A stretch of DNA of 64,000 nucleotides from Oceanicoccus sagamiensis (GCF_002117105.1 NZ_CP019343.1:434001-498000), one strand, 5' to 3'. Positions 16,533 through 28,640 are shown, numbered from the stretch's first letter. Notes: generated by a model from the letters alone, not told the origin. Numbers and translations: made by a program.

Positions 16533-18653
16533 TTACTCTGCAGCAGAATCGTCAGCAGCAGGTGCCGCTTCTTCCAATTCTTTCATAGACAGCTTAATAC
16601 GACCGCGTTGGTCAACGTCCAGTACTTTAACTTTAATAACCTGACCTTCTGATAAGTAGTCGGTCACTTTCTCAACACGCTCCTGAGAGATTTGTGAGAT
16701 GTGTACCAGACCGTCTTTACCCGGCAGGATATTAACAAAGGCACCAAAATCAACGATACGGGCAACCGTACCTTCGTAAATAGCACCGACTTCAGCTTCA
16801 GCAGTAATTTCTTCTACTTTAGCTACCGCAGCGTCACGGGACGCAGCATCAGAACCATAAATACGGATAGTACCGTCATCATCGATATCAACGGTCGCGC
16901 CAGTTTCTTCAGTAATTGAGCGGATAGTTGCACCGCCTTTACCAATAACATCGCGGATTTTATCGCTGTCGATTTTGAAGGTAGCCATGCTTGGAGCGTT
17001 GTCAGATACGGTAGTGCGAGACTCGCTCAGTACCTGATTCATCTGACCAAGGATATGTAGACGCGCTTCAAGAGCTTGCTCTAAAGCGATGCTCATGATT
17101 TGCTCATTGATACCTTCAATTTTGATATCCATTTGCAGGGCAGTAATACCATCGGCAGTACCAGCCACTTTAAAGTCCATATCACCCAAGTGATCTTCAT
17201 CACCCAGGATATCGGTCAATACAGCAAAACGCTCGCCTTCTTTAACCAGACCCATGGCGATACCAGCAACAGGCGCTTTCAACGGTACACCCGCTTCCAT
17301 CATCGACAAGCTGGCAACACAGGCACTGGCCATAGAGCTTGAACCGTTAGATTCAGTAATTTCTGAAACTACGCGGATAGTGTATGGGAAGTCTTCGGCA
17401 TTAGGCAGAACCGCGGCAACACCACGACGGGCCAAACGACCATGACCAACTTCACGACGGCTGGTAAAACCGATACGACCACACTCACCCACTGAATAAG
17501 GAGGGAAGTTATAGTGCAACATAAAGTTATCTTCGCGCTTACCTTCAAGGGCGTCGATTAACTGTGCGTCACGGGTAGTCCCTAAAGTGGTCACACCAAT
17601 CGCCTGAGTTTCACCACGAGTAAATAGTGCTGAACCGTGTGCCTTATCCAAAACACCCACTTCAACGTTGATGGGGCGAACGGTGCTGCTATCACGACCA
17701 TCGATACGCGCTTCACCATTAAGGATACGCTGGCGAACAGTATTTTTTTCCAAGCTCTTGAAAACATCCTGAACATCGCCTGCGGCATATTCAGCGTCAT
17801 CACCAGAGGCTAGCTGCTCAATCGCTTGAGACTTAAGATCGCCCAGCTTGCTATAACGCTCAGCTTTATCAGTTACGCGGTAAGCATCACCAACGCCCTG
17901 CTTAAAGCCTGTGGCAACAGCGGCCAATAGCGCAGTATTTTCTTCTTCTGGCTGCCAATCCCAACGGGGCTTGCCAACTTCAGCGGCTAATTCAGCAACC
18001 ACTTTAACAACAGCCTGCATTTCTTGGTGGGCGTAAAGTACCGCACCCAGCATCTGGTCTTCGCTTAGCTCTTGAGCTTCTGATTCAACCATTAATACGG
18101 CATCGCTGGTACCAGCAACAACCATATCCAAAGAGCTTTCGGCCAACTGGCTGTAGCTTGGGTTAAGGATATAACCTTGCTCAGCGGTAAAACCAACACG
18201 GGCTGCACCCACTGGGCCATTAAACGGTACACCAGAGATAGAGAGTGCGGCAGAAGTACCGATCAAAGCTGCGATATCTGGATCAGTCTCAGTATCCGCA
18301 GACATAACCGTACAAACAACCTGTACTTCATTTTTAAAACCGTTAGGGAATAACGGACGAATTGGACGGTCAATTAAACGTGAGGTTAGCGTTTCTTTTT
18401 CAGAAGGACGCGCTTCACGCTTGAAGAAACCACCGGGAATCTTACCAACTGCATAAGCTTTTTCCTGGTAATGAACACCTAGTGGAAAAAAGTCCATACC
18501 TTCTTTGGCTGACTTGGCGGCTACCACAGTACAAAGTACCTGTACGTCGCCCATAGATACCAATACGGCACCTGTAGCTTGACGAGCAATACGGCCTGTT
18601 TCTAGAGTTACGGTGTGCTCACCGAATTGAAATGATTTTTTTACTGGATTCAC
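16533..18653 (-). CDS. pnp: Polyribonucleotide nucleotidyltransferase (PNPase)
   Basis: Phosphorolytic 3'-5' exoribonuclease, trimeric core partner of the RNA degradosome. The 706-residue protein has the order RNase PH-like domain 1 (from residue 10), helical linker (~240-310), RNase PH-like domain 2 (~310-545), KH domain ([21 protein letters not shown] near 560-580) and S1 domain (~620-690). The second core shows [14 protein letters not shown] and the catalytic-site aspartates. It follows rpsO with a hairpin in between, the classic rpsO-pnp arrangement. Confidence 0.98.
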   Translation of the reverse strand: MNPVKKSFQFGEHTVTLETGRIARQATGAVLVSMGDVQVLCTVVAAKSAKEGMDFFPLGVHYQEKAYAVGKIPGGFFKREARPSEKETLTSRLIDRPIRPLFPNGFKNEVQVVCTVMSADTETDPDIAALIGTSAALSISGVPFNGPVGAARVGFTAEQGYILNPSYSQLAESSLDMVVAGTSDAVLMVESEAQELSEDQMLGAVLYAHQEMQAVVKVVAELAAEVGKPRWDWQPEEENTALLAAVATGFKQGVGDAYRVTDKAERYSKLGDLKSQAIEQLASGDDAEYAAGDVQDVFKSLEKNTVRQRILNGEARIDGRDSSTVRPINVEVGVLDKAHGSALFTRGETQAIGVTTLGTTRDAQLIDALEGKREDNFMLHYNFPPYSVGECGRIGFTSRREVGHGRLARRGVAAVLPNAEDFPYTIRVVSEITESNGSSSMASACVASLSMMEAGVPLKAPVAGIAMGLVKEGERFAVLTDILGDEDHLGDMDFKVAGTADGITALQMDIKIEGINEQIMSIALEQALEARLHILGQMNQVLSESRTTVSDNAPSMATFKIDSDKIRDVIGKGGATIRSITEETGATVDIDDDGTIRIYGSDAASRDAAVAKVEEITAEAEVGAIYEGTVARIVDFGAFVNILPGKDGLVHISQISQERVEKVTDYLSEGQVIKVKVLDVDQRGRIKLSMKELEEAAPAADDSAAE

Positions 18654-18686
18654 TGAAGAAATCCTCCCTTGTGGGATAACAATAAA

Positions 18687-18720
18687 AGCCCCGGAGTCTT
18701 CAACCTACATCACCGGGGCT
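18687..18720 (-). promoter_or_regulatory. rpsO-pnp intercistronic hairpin
   Basis: Perfect 8-base arms AGCCCCGG/CCGGGGCT with an 18-base loop, followed on the minus strand by TTTATTGTT. In Escherichia coli this interval holds a partial rpsO terminator and the RNase III processing site through which PNPase limits its own expression. A similar role here is inference from position. Confidence 0.6.
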
Positions 18721-18816
18721 CACGACTTTTACAACTTACTTTTACTACTATTGGCGCCGCATCCTTAAACAGTTGCGGCGCCTGAACCTACTTAAAGGTC
18801 CTACTTACGGTACTAC

Positions 18817-19086
18817 TTAACGACGTAAACCTAAACGCTTGATCAGGCTGGTGTAACGCTCTGTATTTTTGCCTTTCAAGTAATCCAGTAATTTACGACG
18901 CTGGTTAACCATACGGATCAAACCACGACGAGAGTGGTGATCGTGCTTGTGATCACCGAAGTGACCCTGCAATTTCTCGATATTGGCTGTCAGTAGTGCA
19001 ACCTGCACTTCTGGTGAACCGGTATCGCCTTCTGCAGTTTGATACTCTTTTACTACTTCTGATTTCTCAGCGGCTGATAATGCCAT
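18817..19086 (-). CDS. rpsO: 30S ribosomal protein S15
   Basis: Primary 16S rRNA-binding protein of the small-subunit central domain. The 89-residue product starts [15 protein letters not shown] and ends [11 protein letters not shown], matching the family in length and sequence, including [11 protein letters not shown] and HHSRRGL. The ATG at 19086 has GAGGAAAG upstream; a longer in-frame reading from 19128 is not like S15. It lies between truB and pnp, as in most gammaproteobacteria. Confidence 0.98.
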   Translation of the reverse strand: MALSAAEKSEVVKEYQTAEGDTGSPEVQVALLTANIEKLQGHFGDHKHDHHSRRGLIRMVNQRRKLLDYLKGKNTERYTSLIKRLGLRR

Positions 19087-19235
19087 TTTTCTTTCCTCAT
19101 TAAAGTTAATATGCAAAAAGCAAAGCATCTTAATACTTTGCCGTTTAATTCAGCCTGACCGTGCATATTTACAGACAGGCTATTTCAACCGATAGCACGC
19201 TTAAAAAACGCCCCACCTGTTAACAGCATAACGAC

Positions 19236-20195
19236 CTAGTTGGTCGCTATCAGACGTTTGGGCCCAACCTGGCCTCCGTCTAACACTTCTCCAATGCCGA
19301 TAAAATCTCTCGACTCAGAGTACATTCTTACTATGTCACCGGGTTCACAGTTGGCGGGTATTACCGCGACTGAAACCGCATGACCTCGCAGCATATAAAA
19401 TACCGCAGACTCTGCCAAGGTCACCTCTGACAGATGCATAACCGCTGCATCAGCCGGTTCTAACAAAGCATCCAAGGCATCATAACCTTCGACCTCAACC
19501 TTTTCCGCCAGCGCCTCAAGTTTTGCAATTGAAACAGCCTGAGCCTCAGCAAAAGGGCCCGCTTGCACTCGGTGCAGCTTTTTAACATGAGCACCACAAC
19601 CCAGCTCTAAACCTAAGTCCTCTGCAATAGAACGCACATAGGTGCCCTTGCTACAGTGGATATACACATCGGCTTCCGGCTGACCACCGGTTTCCTCTGC
19701 ACTGCGAAAAGCGTCTAAACGAATATCAAAAATCGTTACCTGACGAACCTTTCGCTCTACTTCTAACCCTTGCCGCGCTAATTTATAGAGCGGCTGACCC
19801 TGATGTTTTAATGCTGAAAACATCGAAGGTATTTGTTCTATCTCGCCCAAAAATTTGGGTAGCAGTGCCAGTACGCAAGCTTCGCGTACCGCAGTGGCAT
19901 CGCGCTGCTCTAACACATCGCCATCAGCATCGCCGCTGGCGGTTATCACTCCGAATAAAAAGGTACTACGGTACGCCTTATCCGAATCCAGTAAAAACTG
20001 GGAAAACTTGGTAGCCTCACCAAAGCACACCGGCAATACACCGGTAGCCAATGGATCCAAACTGCCGGTATGTCCCGCCTTTTGGGCAAAGAACAATCGC
20101 TTGGCAATTTGCAGCGATCGGTTTGAGCTTTGACCTGTTGGCTTGTCGACGATTAAGACGCCATCAACCGGCCTGCCACGACGCTTTTTTGCCAC
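19236..20195 (-). CDS. truB: tRNA pseudouridine-55 synthase
   Basis: Makes pseudouridine 55 in the T-loop of elongator tRNAs. The 319-residue protein shows GVLIVDKPTGQSSN at the start and the catalytic motif GHTGSLDPLATGVLPVC with the nucleophile Asp near residue 43. The segment CSKGTYVRSIAEDLG (~182-196) is also conserved. The C-terminal ~70 residues form the PUA-like tail. The ATG is 5 bases after the rbfA stop. Confidence 0.97.
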   Translation of the reverse strand: MAKKRRGRPVDGVLIVDKPTGQSSNRSLQIAKRLFFAQKAGHTGSLDPLATGVLPVCFGEATKFSQFLLDSDKAYRSTFLFGVITASGDADGDVLEQRDATAVREACVLALLPKFLGEIEQIPSMFSALKHQGQPLYKLARQGLEVERKVRQVTIFDIRLDAFRSAEETGGQPEADVYIHCSKGTYVRSIAEDLGLELGCGAHVKKLHRVQAGPFAEAQAVSIAKLEALAEKVEVEGYDALDALLEPADAAVMHLSEVTLAESAVFYMLRGHAVSVAVIPANCEPGDIVRMYSESRDFIGIGEVLDGGQVGPKRLIATN

Positions 20196-20200
20196 AGTCG

Positions 20201-20590
20201 TTAGCTACTCTTGTCATCATCTGAAAAGGCCTTGTCTGCAGACACAGCCCTTTCAATTAAATTCGACAAATGCTGACCGCGGCCAACACTGCTATCAAAA
20301 TAAAACCGCAGTCTTGGCGTAGTGCGCGCATTATTGCTTTTTGCAATTTGCGTGCGTAAAAAGCCCGCGGCCTTATTTAATACTTCGATAGACTCGGAGG
20401 CTTCCTCTTCACTATCCTTGCCCAATACTGTCATAAAGACTTTGGCATGGGACATATCGCGACTCACTTCCACATCAGTAATACTCACCATACCGACGCG
20501 AGGGTCACGCACTTCAAACTGTATTAGGCTGGCCAGTTCCTGTTTTAGGAAATCACCAACCCGTTGCGTACGACTGTATTCTTTAGCCAT
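20201..20590 (-). CDS. rbfA: 30S ribosome-binding factor A
   Basis: Late 30S maturation factor needed for 16S rRNA 5'-end processing and growth at low temperature. The 129-residue length, the opening [21 protein letters not shown], and the KH-type segment [29 protein letters not shown] are diagnostic. It lies between infB (33 bases upstream) and truB (5 bases downstream) in the nusA-infB operon. Confidence 0.97.
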   Translation of the reverse strand: MAKEYSRTQRVGDFLKQELASLIQFEVRDPRVGMVSITDVEVSRDMSHAKVFMTVLGKDSEEEASESIEVLNKAAGFLRTQIAKSNNARTTPRLRFYFDSSVGRGQHLSNLIERAVSADKAFSDDDKSS

Positions 20591-20623
20591 CAGTTTTGCT
20601 CTATAGAGATAACACGCGCTCGA

Positions 20624-23266
20624 TTAAAGAGTACGTGCATACTCCTTCACTTCGTACACTTCGATCTTATCGCCAGGCTTAACATCGTTGTAGTTCTTCA
20701 CACCGATACCACATTCCATACCGTTGCGAACTTCAGCCACGTCATCTTTAAAGCGACGCAGTGACTCCAACTCACCTTCGTAGATCACTACATCATCACG
20801 TAATACACGGATGGGGTTGCTGCGATATAAGGTACCATCGATAACCATACAACCGGCAATCGCACCATATTTCGGTGATTTAAAGACATCACGTACTTCA
20901 GCAGTACCGTTAATCTCTTCACGCATTTCAGGGCTTAACATACCTGATAGCGCCTGCTTAACATCGTCGATCAGATCGTAAATAACACTGTAATAACGCA
21001 GATCGACACCTTCGTCTTCTACCGCTTTACGGGCCGCGCCATCAGCACGGACGTTAAAACCAAATACTACTGCGTTAGACGTTAGCGCCAGAGTAATATC
21101 GGTTTCAGTAATACCACCGACACCGCCGCTAACGATATTAACCTGAACTTCATCATTGCCCATTTCTAATAATGAGCTTTGAATCGCTTCCAGTGAACCG
21201 CGCACATCCGCTTTAACCACAATATTAAGCGACTTGCTTTCTTCTTCGCCCATATTGGCAAACATATTTTCAAGTTTGGACGCCTGCTGACGTTTAAGCT
21301 TGTCTTCACGGTCTTTAATCTGGCGGAACTCGGCCATTTCACGGGCGCGCTTTTCATTTTCCAGCACCACAAAAGAATCACCGGCATTTGGCGTACCATC
21401 AAGGCCTAAAATTTCAACCGGGATAGAGGGGCCTGCCACATCAATAGGCTTACCATTTTCATCCAGCATGGCGCGAACGCGGCCAAACTGCTGACCGGCC
21501 AATACCACATCACCTTTACGCAAGGTACCGGCCTGAACCAATACCGACGAAACAGAACCCCGGCCCTTATCAAGGCGAGATTCAATCACAATACCTTTGC
21601 CTGGAATATCTGCTGGTGCTTCAAGCTCTAGCAGTTCGGCCTGTAGTAACAGGGCTTCCAGCAAGTCATCAATACCGTCACCGGAATGGGCAGAGACATT
21701 GATAAACTGAGTATCACCACCCCAGTCTTCAGGAATTACATCTTTGGCGGCCAATTCGTTACGAACACGATCAGGGTCAGCGCCTTCTTTATCAATTTTG
21801 TTCACCGCTACTACCAAAGGTACTTCAGCAGCACGAGCATGCTTAACCGCTTCTTCGGTTTGTGGCATCACGCCATCGTCAGCGGCAACCACCAGGATAA
21901 CGATATCGGTACTCTTGGCACCTCGAGCACGCATCGCAGTAAACGCGGCGTGTCCCGGTGTATCCAGGAAGGTGATCATGCCTTTATCGGTTTCTACGTG
22001 GTAGGCACCGATATGCTGGGTAATGCCACCGGCTTCGCCACTGGCAACGCGAGATTCACGGATATAATCCAGTAATGATGTTTTACCGTGGTCAACGTGA
22101 CCCATAACCGTCACAACCGGCGCTCTTGCCGCCATCGTCCCTTCATGGAGGTTTAAGCTATCCTCCAGCTCTTCTTCCATTTCCAGACCGGTAACCAGGT
22201 TGACGGTATGACCTAATTCTTCAACCACTAACTGGGCTGTTTCCTGGTCAAGGCTTTGGTTGATAGTCGCCATAACGCCGAGCTTCATCAGCTCTTTAAC
22301 AACCACAACCCCTTTAACATTCATTTTTGCTGCTAACTCAGCAACCGTTACCGCTTCTGGAACGTCTACATTCAATACGGTCTTGGTATCCACAGGCTTT
22401 GCAAAACCATGGGTTTTAGCGCCTTCAGGCAGCTTTAATACTTTCTGCTTACGACGGCCACGGCTATCGGTGCCATCGCCATCCATAAAGGCATCAACAT
22501 TTTTGATATTATGGGTACGGTTTTTACCACGGGTTTTGGGCGCAAGCTTGCCGCTTCTTTTCTTTTTCTTGTCAGCAATTTCGTCGTCTTTTTCTTTTGC
22601 CGGTGCTGGCGCTTCATGACGACGACGAGCAGGTTTTTCATCAGCAGGTTTATCAGCCACTTTGGCTTTTTCTGCACGTTCCTGTTCGGCTTTCTTAGCG
22701 GCAATAGCCGCTTCCTGTAATTCTTTGTCTTTGGCTTCTTTGTCTTTGCGTTTGGCTGCAGCTTGTTGACGCAGTACTTCAGGATCCATTTGGGATTTAT
22801 CCTGAACTTCTTCTACAAACTCATCAACAGAGGCAACGGGCTCTTCTACTTTTACTGGCTCAACAGGTGCTTCTTCAACATCTGGCGCGGTGGCCTCCTG
22901 AGGTGCAGCTGCATCTGCTTCTTCCGCCAAGCGCTCTGCTTCAGCAGCTTCTGCTAATAGCTCAGCAGGATCACGCTTAACATAGGTACGTTTTTTACGT
23001 ACTTCTACATTAACGGTTTTCCGACCTTGGCTACCGCTGGTTTTTAGCGTGCTTAAGGTCTTTCTTTTAAGCGTAATTTTCTTTGGCGCATCCGTTGATT
23101 CACCATGACTGGTCTTCAAGAACGACAGCAAAGTTTGCTTATCTTCATCTGACACCACCTCATCAACGGAGGTGTGTTTTAAGCCTGCCTGTTTCATCTG
23201 CGTTAACAGACGGTCGGCGGGTGCGCCAACTACTTCGGCTAGTTGGCTTACTGTAACTTCTGCCAT
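20624..23266 (-). CDS. infB: Translation initiation factor IF-2
   Basis: GTPase that brings initiator fMet-tRNA to the 30S P site and drives subunit joining. The 880-residue protein has an N-terminal IF2_N domain ([23 protein letters not shown]), a long charged Ala/Glu/Lys-rich linker (~100-260), a second IF2_N motif (~300-350) and the GTPase domain with G1 [10 protein letters not shown]3 DTPGHA and G4 NKID. Domains II to IV follow. The gene may contain internal starts as in Escherichia coli IF2-beta; this cannot be decided here. It sits 78 bases after nusA. Confidence 0.98.
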   Translation of the reverse strand: MAEVTVSQLAEVVGAPADRLLTQMKQAGLKHTSVDEVVSDEDKQTLLSFLKTSHGESTDAPKKITLKRKTLSTLKTSGSQGRKTVNVEVRKKRTYVKRDPAELLAEAAEAERLAEEADAAAPQEATAPDVEEAPVEPVKVEEPVASVDEFVEEVQDKSQMDPEVLRQQAAAKRKDKEAKDKELQEAAIAAKKAEQERAEKAKVADKPADEKPARRRHEAPAPAKEKDDEIADKKKKRSGKLAPKTRGKNRTHNIKNVDAFMDGDGTDSRGRRKQKVLKLPEGAKTHGFAKPVDTKTVLNVDVPEAVTVAELAAKMNVKGVVVVKELMKLGVMATINQSLDQETAQLVVEELGHTVNLVTGLEMEEELEDSLNLHEGTMAARAPVVTVMGHVDHGKTSLLDYIRESRVASGEAGGITQHIGAYHVETDKGMITFLDTPGHAAFTAMRARGAKSTDIVILVVAADDGVMPQTEEAVKHARAAEVPLVVAVNKIDKEGADPDRVRNELAAKDVIPEDWGGDTQFINVSAHSGDGIDDLLEALLLQAELLELEAPADIPGKGIVIESRLDKGRGSVSSVLVQAGTLRKGDVVLAGQQFGRVRAMLDENGKPIDVAGPSIPVEILGLDGTPNAGDSFVVLENEKRAREMAEFRQIKDREDKLKRQQASKLENMFANMGEEESKSLNIVVKADVRGSLEAIQSSLLEMGNDEVQVNIVSGGVGGITETDITLALTSNAVVFGFNVRADGAARKAVEDEGVDLRYYSVIYDLIDDVKQALSGMLSPEMREEINGTAEVRDVFKSPKYGAIAGCMVIDGTLYRSNPIRVLRDDVVIYEGELESLRRFKDDVAEVRNGMECGIGVKNYNDVKPGDKIEVYEVKEYARTL

Positions 23267-23344
23267 TCAGTTCTCTCCAGTACCTTTCTTCGACAAATTC
23301 GACAATCGACTCGTTTATTCGAGATATTCGATTCCAGCTCGCTA

Positions 23345-24850
23345 TTACTGATTTTGTTGCTCTTCAGCCTCAGCGAACCAAGGGGCACGTGCTGTCATAA
23401 TTAATTCACCGGCCTTCTGTTCATCAAGGCCCTCTATTTCTACCAGGTCATCAATTGCCTGCTCGGCAAGGTCTTCCATAGTGATGATGCCTTTGCTGGC
23501 TAATACAAAAGCCAAGTGGCGTTCCATACCATCCATAGTTAATAAGTCTTCTGCAGGCTCGGTTTCACCTAACTGTTCTTCACTGGCGATAGCTTGGGTT
23601 AATAATGCATCTTTGGCGCGAGCACGCAGCTCTTCTGCAATCTCTTCATCAAAGCCATCGATACCCATCATTTCTTCCAGCGGTACATAGGCAACTTCTT
23701 CCAACGAAGTGAAGCCTTCTTCAACCAGAACTTCTGCTACATCCTGATCAACATCCAGGCTTTCCATAAACTCGCCGATAATAACGCCAGACTCTTTCTC
23801 ATGCTTCTCAGAGGCATCTTCCATGCTCATCACATTGATAGTCCAGGTGGTTAGCTCACTGGCTAAGCGGACATTTTGACCGCTGCGACCAATGGCCTGA
23901 GCCAGATTGTCTTCGGCTACGGCAACGTCCATTGAGCGGGTATCTTCATCAACAACAATAGACTCTACTTCCGCGGGGGCCATGGCATTGATAACCAGCT
24001 GCGCAGGGTTGTCGTCCCACAAAATAATATCGACACGCTCATTACCTAACTCGCCAGATACCGCCTGAACGCGTGAACCACGCATACCAACACAGGCGCC
24101 AACAGGGTCGATACGACCATCATTGGTTTTTACGGCAATCTTGGCACGAGAACCGGGGTCACGGGCAGCGGCACGAATCTCAATAACTTCTTCTGAAATT
24201 TCTGGCACTTCCACTTTAAATAATTCGATCAACATATCCGGGCAGGCGCGGCTTAAAAACAATTGCGGGCCACGGGCTTCTGGACGAACGTCTTGTAAGA
24301 TGGCACGAACACGATCACCCATGCGGAACACTTCACGCCCCACCAACTCTTCACGCGGTAGCGACGCTTCAGCGTTATTACCCAAATCAACAATGATGTT
24401 GTCGCGGGTGACCTTCTTAACAGTACCGCTAATCAATTCGCCCATTCTGTGTTCGTACTCTTCAACCACTTGAGCGCGCTCAGCTTCACGAACCTTTTGT
24501 ACAATAACTTGCTTGGCCGTTTGAGCGGCGATACGACCAAAGCCTACATTCTCAACCTGCTCTTTGTAGATATCACCTACTTGCAAAGAAGCGTCTTTCT
24601 CAGCAGCTTCTTCGGTGGTGAATTGAGTACCTAGCAGCGCCATTTCATCATCAGACACAACCAACCACTGACGGTAGGTTTCATAATTACCGTCTTCGCG
24701 ATCAATAATGACATTGATATCGGCATCTTCGTCATAGCGTTTTTTAGTTGCGCTGGCCAAAGCCTGCTCGATAGCTTCAAAGATAATATCTCTCGACACA
24801 CCTTTTTCGTTGGATACGGCTTCTGCTACCAGCAAAATTTCTTTGTTCAT
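23345..24850 (-). CDS. nusA: Transcription termination/antitermination factor NusA
   Basis: RNA-polymerase-associated factor that modulates pausing, termination and antitermination. The 501-residue protein has the N-terminal RNAP-binding domain (1-125), S1 domain (~135-200), two KH domains (~205-345, with [27 protein letters not shown]) and two acidic C-terminal repeats (~360-500), the form typical of gammaproteobacteria. It is flanked by rimP and infB. Confidence 0.98.
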   Translation of the reverse strand: MNKEILLVAEAVSNEKGVSRDIIFEAIEQALASATKKRYDEDADINVIIDREDGNYETYRQWLVVSDDEMALLGTQFTTEEAAEKDASLQVGDIYKEQVENVGFGRIAAQTAKQVIVQKVREAERAQVVEEYEHRMGELISGTVKKVTRDNIIVDLGNNAEASLPREELVGREVFRMGDRVRAILQDVRPEARGPQLFLSRACPDMLIELFKVEVPEISEEVIEIRAAARDPGSRAKIAVKTNDGRIDPVGACVGMRGSRVQAVSGELGNERVDIILWDDNPAQLVINAMAPAEVESIVVDEDTRSMDVAVAEDNLAQAIGRSGQNVRLASELTTWTINVMSMEDASEKHEKESGVIIGEFMESLDVDQDVAEVLVEEGFTSLEEVAYVPLEEMMGIDGFDEEIAEELRARAKDALLTQAIASEEQLGETEPAEDLLTMDGMERHLAFVLASKGIITMEDLAEQAIDDLVEIEGLDEQKAGELIMTARAPWFAEAEEQQNQ

Positions 24851-24906
24851 TGTCCGCCTCGTTTCTACAAAACCTGATTACTAAACTTAGGTAAATGCCC
24901 CGACTA

Positions 24907-25362
24907 TTAAAAGCTGGGAACAATATTCGCTTTATCAATTAAATCAAAAGGCAATAAATATTCGTCGCTATCAACAGCAACAACGACATCGCCCTCTTCT
25001 ATTCCGGTTAACTGACCGGAAAAATTTTTACGCCCTTCAAAGGGTGTGCGTAAACGCACTTTAATTTGTTCACCAATATGAAGACCAAACTGCTCCAGCG
25101 TAAACAGCGGTCGTTCCATCCCGGGGGAGGAAACTTCCAGCGTGTACTCGCCCATAATCGGGTCTTCAACATCAAACACACTGCTAACCTGACGACTGAC
25201 TTTGGCGCAGTCATCCACATCAATACCGTCAGCGTGGTCGATATAAATTCTAACGATGGACTGCTTGCCATGCGATAAATATTCCACACCCCACAGATCA
25301 ACGCCCAGAGCCTCAGCGACGGGCTTAACCAAATCTGTTAGTAATGCGTCTTTACCTGCCAT
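24907..25362 (-). CDS. rimP: Ribosome maturation factor RimP
   Basis: Factor for 30S assembly that helps the binding of S12/S19-region proteins. The 151-residue protein shows [24 protein letters not shown] and the conserved [33 protein letters not shown]. It is the first protein gene of the rimP-nusA-infB-rbfA-truB-rpsO-pnp block and lies downstream of the initiator tRNA gene, the order known from metY-rimP in Escherichia coli. Confidence 0.96.
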   Translation of the reverse strand: MAGKDALLTDLVKPVAEALGVDLWGVEYLSHGKQSIVRIYIDHADGIDVDDCAKVSRQVSSVFDVEDPIMGEYTLEVSSPGMERPLFTLEQFGLHIGEQIKVRLRTPFEGRKNFSGQLTGIEEGDVVVAVDSDEYLLPFDLIDKANIVPSF

Positions 25363-25455
25363 TCAAAATCCACCAACAAAAAATGGGCATAAAGCCCACT
25401 TCCTTAAGCAGTTACTACCACCCCGATATAACGCGGGGATGACAATACCGCACCT

Positions 25456-25481
25456 AATAAAAAGCCCCTAATAAGGGGCCT
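25456..25481 (-). terminator. Terminator/attenuator between tRNA-fMet and rimP
   Basis: Minus-strand GCCCC/GGGGC stem with loop of six bases, followed by a run of Ts (TTTTTATT). It lies between the tRNA gene and rimP and could partly terminate tRNA transcripts ahead of the operon. Confidence 0.75.
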
Positions 25482-25536
25482 GTAAACTGCATCGCCAAAT
25501 TGATTAAAGCATAATCAATTCCGACACTTTAAAATT

Positions 25537-25613
<77 letters not shown>

Positions 25614-25784
25614 TCAAAACAATATGCCCCTTAGACATATTGAGCCAAACCATGCCCCTTATTTCCACCAACCGCCATAACACGGCCAGACACGACAAAA
25701 TTTGTGGGCGAATTATAGGGATAAGGTCCTATGTGGTCAACCAATTACTCAGTCTTTTCAACATAGCGTTTAGGAGGGCTTTTA

Positions 25785-25825
25785 GGCAAAAAAAGCGCCG
25801 ATGGTTAACCCATAGGCGCTTTTCA
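25785..25825 (-). terminator. Terminator after tRNA-Leu
   Basis: Arms AAAAGCGCC/GGCGCTTTT (25791-25823) with a 15-base loop and a minus-strand run of seven Ts at 25788-25794. It lies directly downstream of tRNA-Leu. Confidence 0.88.
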
Positions 25826-25830
25826 AAGTT

Positions 25831-25916
25831 TGGTGCCGAAGGCGGGACTTGAACCCGCACGAGCATAGCTCACCACCCCCTCAAGATGGCGTGTCTACCA
25901 ATTCCACCACTTCGGC
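25831..25916 (-). tRNA. tRNA-Leu (GAG)
   Basis: An 86-base class II tRNA with long variable arm and encoded CCA. Aligned with Escherichia coli leuU, the anticodon is GAG (complement at 25880-25882). It follows secG by about 10 bases on the same strand, as leuU follows secG in Escherichia coli. Confidence 0.96.
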
Positions 25917-25925
25917 TTGTTTTGT

Positions 25926-26339
25926 TTACATTTCAGGGATATCAGACCCGGAAGCAGCAGAAGGAATATCGGCAGCCGGAATATCACCACTCATAGACTG
26001 CTCTATAGCGGCCTCATCAATAGCGGGGATATCGCCCTCAGAGGCAGGTACTGACTGGCTTTCAACCACGGCCGGTACGGGAATATCAACTTCACCCACG
26101 GCTACTGACTGGTTTTTGGCAATCACAGCCAAGCCGAAGCTGGTGGCAAAGAATAAGGTAACCAACCAAGCCGTCGAGCTGGTTAGAACATTGCCACCAC
26201 CGGTGCTGCCAAATAAGGTCTGGGAAGAGCCAGCACCAAAGGAAGCGCCCATATCCGCCCCTTTACCCTGCTGAATCATGATCAGGCCAATAATGGCCAA
26301 GGCGGCTAACATATGTACGATTAATATAACTTGTTCCAT
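25926..26339 (-). CDS. secG: Preprotein translocase subunit SecG
   Basis: Auxiliary membrane subunit of the SecYEG channel. The two transmembrane helices (residues ~3-22 and ~53-73) and the QGKGADMGASFGAGSSQTLFGS loop are typical. The C-terminal tail is about 60 residues long and is marked by five Asp-Ile-Pro repeats at residues 85, 103, 119, 124 and 133; such a tail is not part of the core family. It lies between tpiA and tRNA-Leu. Confidence 0.95.
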   Translation of the reverse strand: MEQVILIVHMLAALAIIGLIMIQQGKGADMGASFGAGSSQTLFGSTGGGNVLTSSTAWLVTLFFATSFGLAVIAKNQSVAVGEVDIPVPAVVESQSVPASEGDIPAIDEAAIEQSMSGDIPAADIPSAASGSDIPEM

Positions 26340-26386
26340 TGTCTATATCTCTAATTTCTCTAATAATATTCTTTAAAAACAATAAG

Positions 26387-27148
26387 TTAAGCAGTTGCAG
26401 CCATGCATATAGCAGCAAAATCTGCCGCTTTAAGCGCTGCACCACCGACCAGGGCGCCATCGATATCCTGCTTGCCAAATAACTCAGCGGCATTATCCGC
26501 TTTCACGCTGCCGCCGTACAGTAGCTGTAAAGCCCCGGCAACAGCCTGGCTCTCATTCGCCAATACCTGCCGGATATGGGCGTGAACCTCTTGAGCCTGT
26601 TCTGGCGAAGCGGTCTTGCCGGTACCAATGGCCCAAATAGGCTCATAGGCAATCACCGAAGCCGCCATGGCCTCAATACCAGCCACCGCTATAACCGCTT
26701 TAATTTGCTGCTCAATCCAGGATAACGTCTCACCAGCCTCACGCTGGGCCAGACTTTCCCCTACACACAAGATAGGTGTCAGGCCCTGAGACTGAACCGC
26801 AGTAAATTTAGCGGCAATATCGGCATCCGACTCGGCCATTAAGGTTCTGCGCTCAGAATGACCAACAATGACATACTGACAACCCAGCTCAGCCAACATC
26901 GTGGCTGAAATTTCGCCGGTATACGCACCTTCCTGCTGATCACTCACATTTTGAGCACCACAGGCGATCGCTGAACCTTCAAGCTGACTTATAACCTGTG
27001 GAATAAACACAAAAGGAGGACAAACCGCAATATCCGTCTGGTCAGCAGGCAAGTTAGCTAACTGCTGCTGCAAGCCGGTAACTAAGGTATCAATACTGGC
27101 CGCAGAGCCATGCATTTTCCAATTACCGACAACCAAGCTACGACGCAT
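26387..27148 (-). CDS. tpiA: Triose-phosphate isomerase
   Basis: Glycolytic/gluconeogenic enzyme interconverting dihydroxyacetone phosphate and glyceraldehyde 3-phosphate. The 253-residue protein has Asn and Lys in GNWKMHGS, the catalytic His in VGHSERR and the catalytic Glu in AYEPIWAIGTGKTA, as well as the C-terminal GGSVKADNAAEL phosphate loop. It lies between glmM and secG as in many gammaproteobacteria. Confidence 0.98.
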   Translation of the reverse strand: MRRSLVVGNWKMHGSAASIDTLVTGLQQQLANLPADQTDIAVCPPFVFIPQVISQLEGSAIACGAQNVSDQQEGAYTGEISATMLAELGCQYVIVGHSERRTLMAESDADIAAKFTAVQSQGLTPILCVGESLAQREAGETLSWIEQQIKAVIAVAGIEAMAASVIAYEPIWAIGTGKTASPEQAQEVHAHIRQVLANESQAVAGALQLLYGGSVKADNAAELFGKQDIDGALVGGAALKAADFAAICMAATA

Positions 27149-27263
27149 TGTTTTTCCTGATGAGTGTTATTGAGTAGGCGCTAAAAACGGCGGCAATCTT
27201 ACCCAAACTACCGGTAACATACAAGGTAAACACTGCGTCCACGCAGGATTTCAATGATGAAGC

Positions 27264-28601
27264 CTAAGCGACGGCCTTTTCAACTACCGCGGCAATTTCT
27301 TTCGCCAACAAGCCCACTAATTCACCGTCCTCACCTTCTACCATCACCCGAACAACTGGCTCAGTCCCGGAGGGACGAAGCAACACCCGACCACGACCAT
27401 CCAGCTTTTCCTCCGCCTGACTGATCGCATGGTCAATCTCGGCATTGTTTTCCAGACGGGACTTGTCAGCCAAGGCCACATTAATCATCACCTGCGGGAA
27501 TTTGCTCATACCGGTTTTAATATCGTGCAGGGGAGCGCCACCATCAACCAGCGCAAACAGCACCTTTAAAGCAGCGACTACACCATCACCGGTGGTGGTG
27601 ACATCGGAACAGATAATATGTCCGGAGTTTTCACCCCCCAAGCGCCAACCTCGAGACTGCATTAGCTCAATCACATAGCGGTCGCCAACTTTGGCGCGGG
27701 CAAAAGGGATCTCTAAATCTTTCAGGGCCAACTCAAAACCCAGGTTGGACATCAGAGTACCCACCACACCGGGGCAGCTACCTGCAGTCCGAAGCTGATC
27801 CTGAGCAATAATAAACAGCAGCTCATCACCATCAACAAACTCACCATTGCGATCCACAAAGGCCAGACGATCGCCATCACCATCAAAAGCGATACCCAAG
27901 TCTGCCTTTTCTTCCAGAACTCTGGCCTGCAAGGCCTTGGGGCTGGTAGAGCCGACCTGCTCATTAATATTCAGGCCATCGGGCTTGGCACCCATCAAGA
28001 TAACGTCTGCCCCCAACTCATCAAACACCGCTGGCGCAACATAATAGGTAGCGCCGTGAGCGCAATCGACCACAATTTTTAAACCGCGCAAACTAAAGCC
28101 CGCCGGGACGGTGCTTTTACAAAATTCAATATAGCGGCCCGCAGCATCATTCATACGTACCACTTTACCCAGACTGGCAGATTCTACCGTGGTCATCGGC
28201 TGGTCAATTTGACGCTCTATTTCCAGCTCTACTTCATCGGGAAGTTTGGTCCCCTCACCGGAGAAAAACTTGATGCCATTATCATGATAAGGGTTGTGGG
28301 AGGCACTAATAACAATGCCCGCCTGAGCATGAAAGGTTCTGGTGAGATAGGCAATAGCCGGAGTCGGCATGGGACCTAACATCGTCACATCGACACCCGC
28401 CGCTACCAGGCCCGCCTCCAGGGCTGACTCGAACATATAGCCGGAAATACGTGTATCTTTACCAATAATGATTTTACTGCGCCCAGATTGGGCAAACACC
28501 TTACCGGCAGCCCAACCCAACTTTAATACAAACTCAGGGGTAATTGGACCTTCGCCTACACGGCCACGAATTCCATCAGTACCAAAATATTTACGAGACA
28601 T
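27264..28601 (-). CDS. glmM: Phosphoglucosamine mutase
   Basis: Converts glucosamine-6-phosphate to glucosamine-1-phosphate for UDP-GlcNAc synthesis. The 445-residue protein has the four-domain phosphohexomutase layout: N-terminal [16 protein letters not shown], phosphoserine loop [16 protein letters not shown] near residue 100, metal loop FDGDGDR near 240, sugar loop GGENSGHI near 320 and phosphate-binding [12 protein letters not shown] near 410. It is 39 bases downstream of the broken folP. Confidence 0.98.
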   Translation of the reverse strand: MSRKYFGTDGIRGRVGEGPITPEFVLKLGWAAGKVFAQSGRSKIIIGKDTRISGYMFESALEAGLVAAGVDVTMLGPMPTPAIAYLTRTFHAQAGIVISASHNPYHDNGIKFFSGEGTKLPDEVELEIERQIDQPMTTVESASLGKVVRMNDAAGRYIEFCKSTVPAGFSLRGLKIVVDCAHGATYYVAPAVFDELGADVILMGAKPDGLNINEQVGSTSPKALQARVLEEKADLGIAFDGDGDRLAFVDRNGEFVDGDELLFIIAQDQLRTAGSCPGVVGTLMSNLGFELALKDLEIPFARAKVGDRYVIELMQSRGWRLGGENSGHIICSDVTTTGDGVVAALKVLFALVDGGAPLHDIKTGMSKFPQVMINVALADKSRLENNAEIDHAISQAEEKLDGRGRVLLRPSGTEPVVRVMVEGEDGELVGLLAKEIAAVVEKAVA

Positions 28602-28640
28602 TACCCTTATACCTTTTAATTTATAGTTATTAATGACCTG

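Noticed and set aside
25849-26274. Plus-strand ORF opposite secG and tRNA-Leu
   Set aside because: It runs through the tRNA gene and is the antisense of SecG, so not a real gene.
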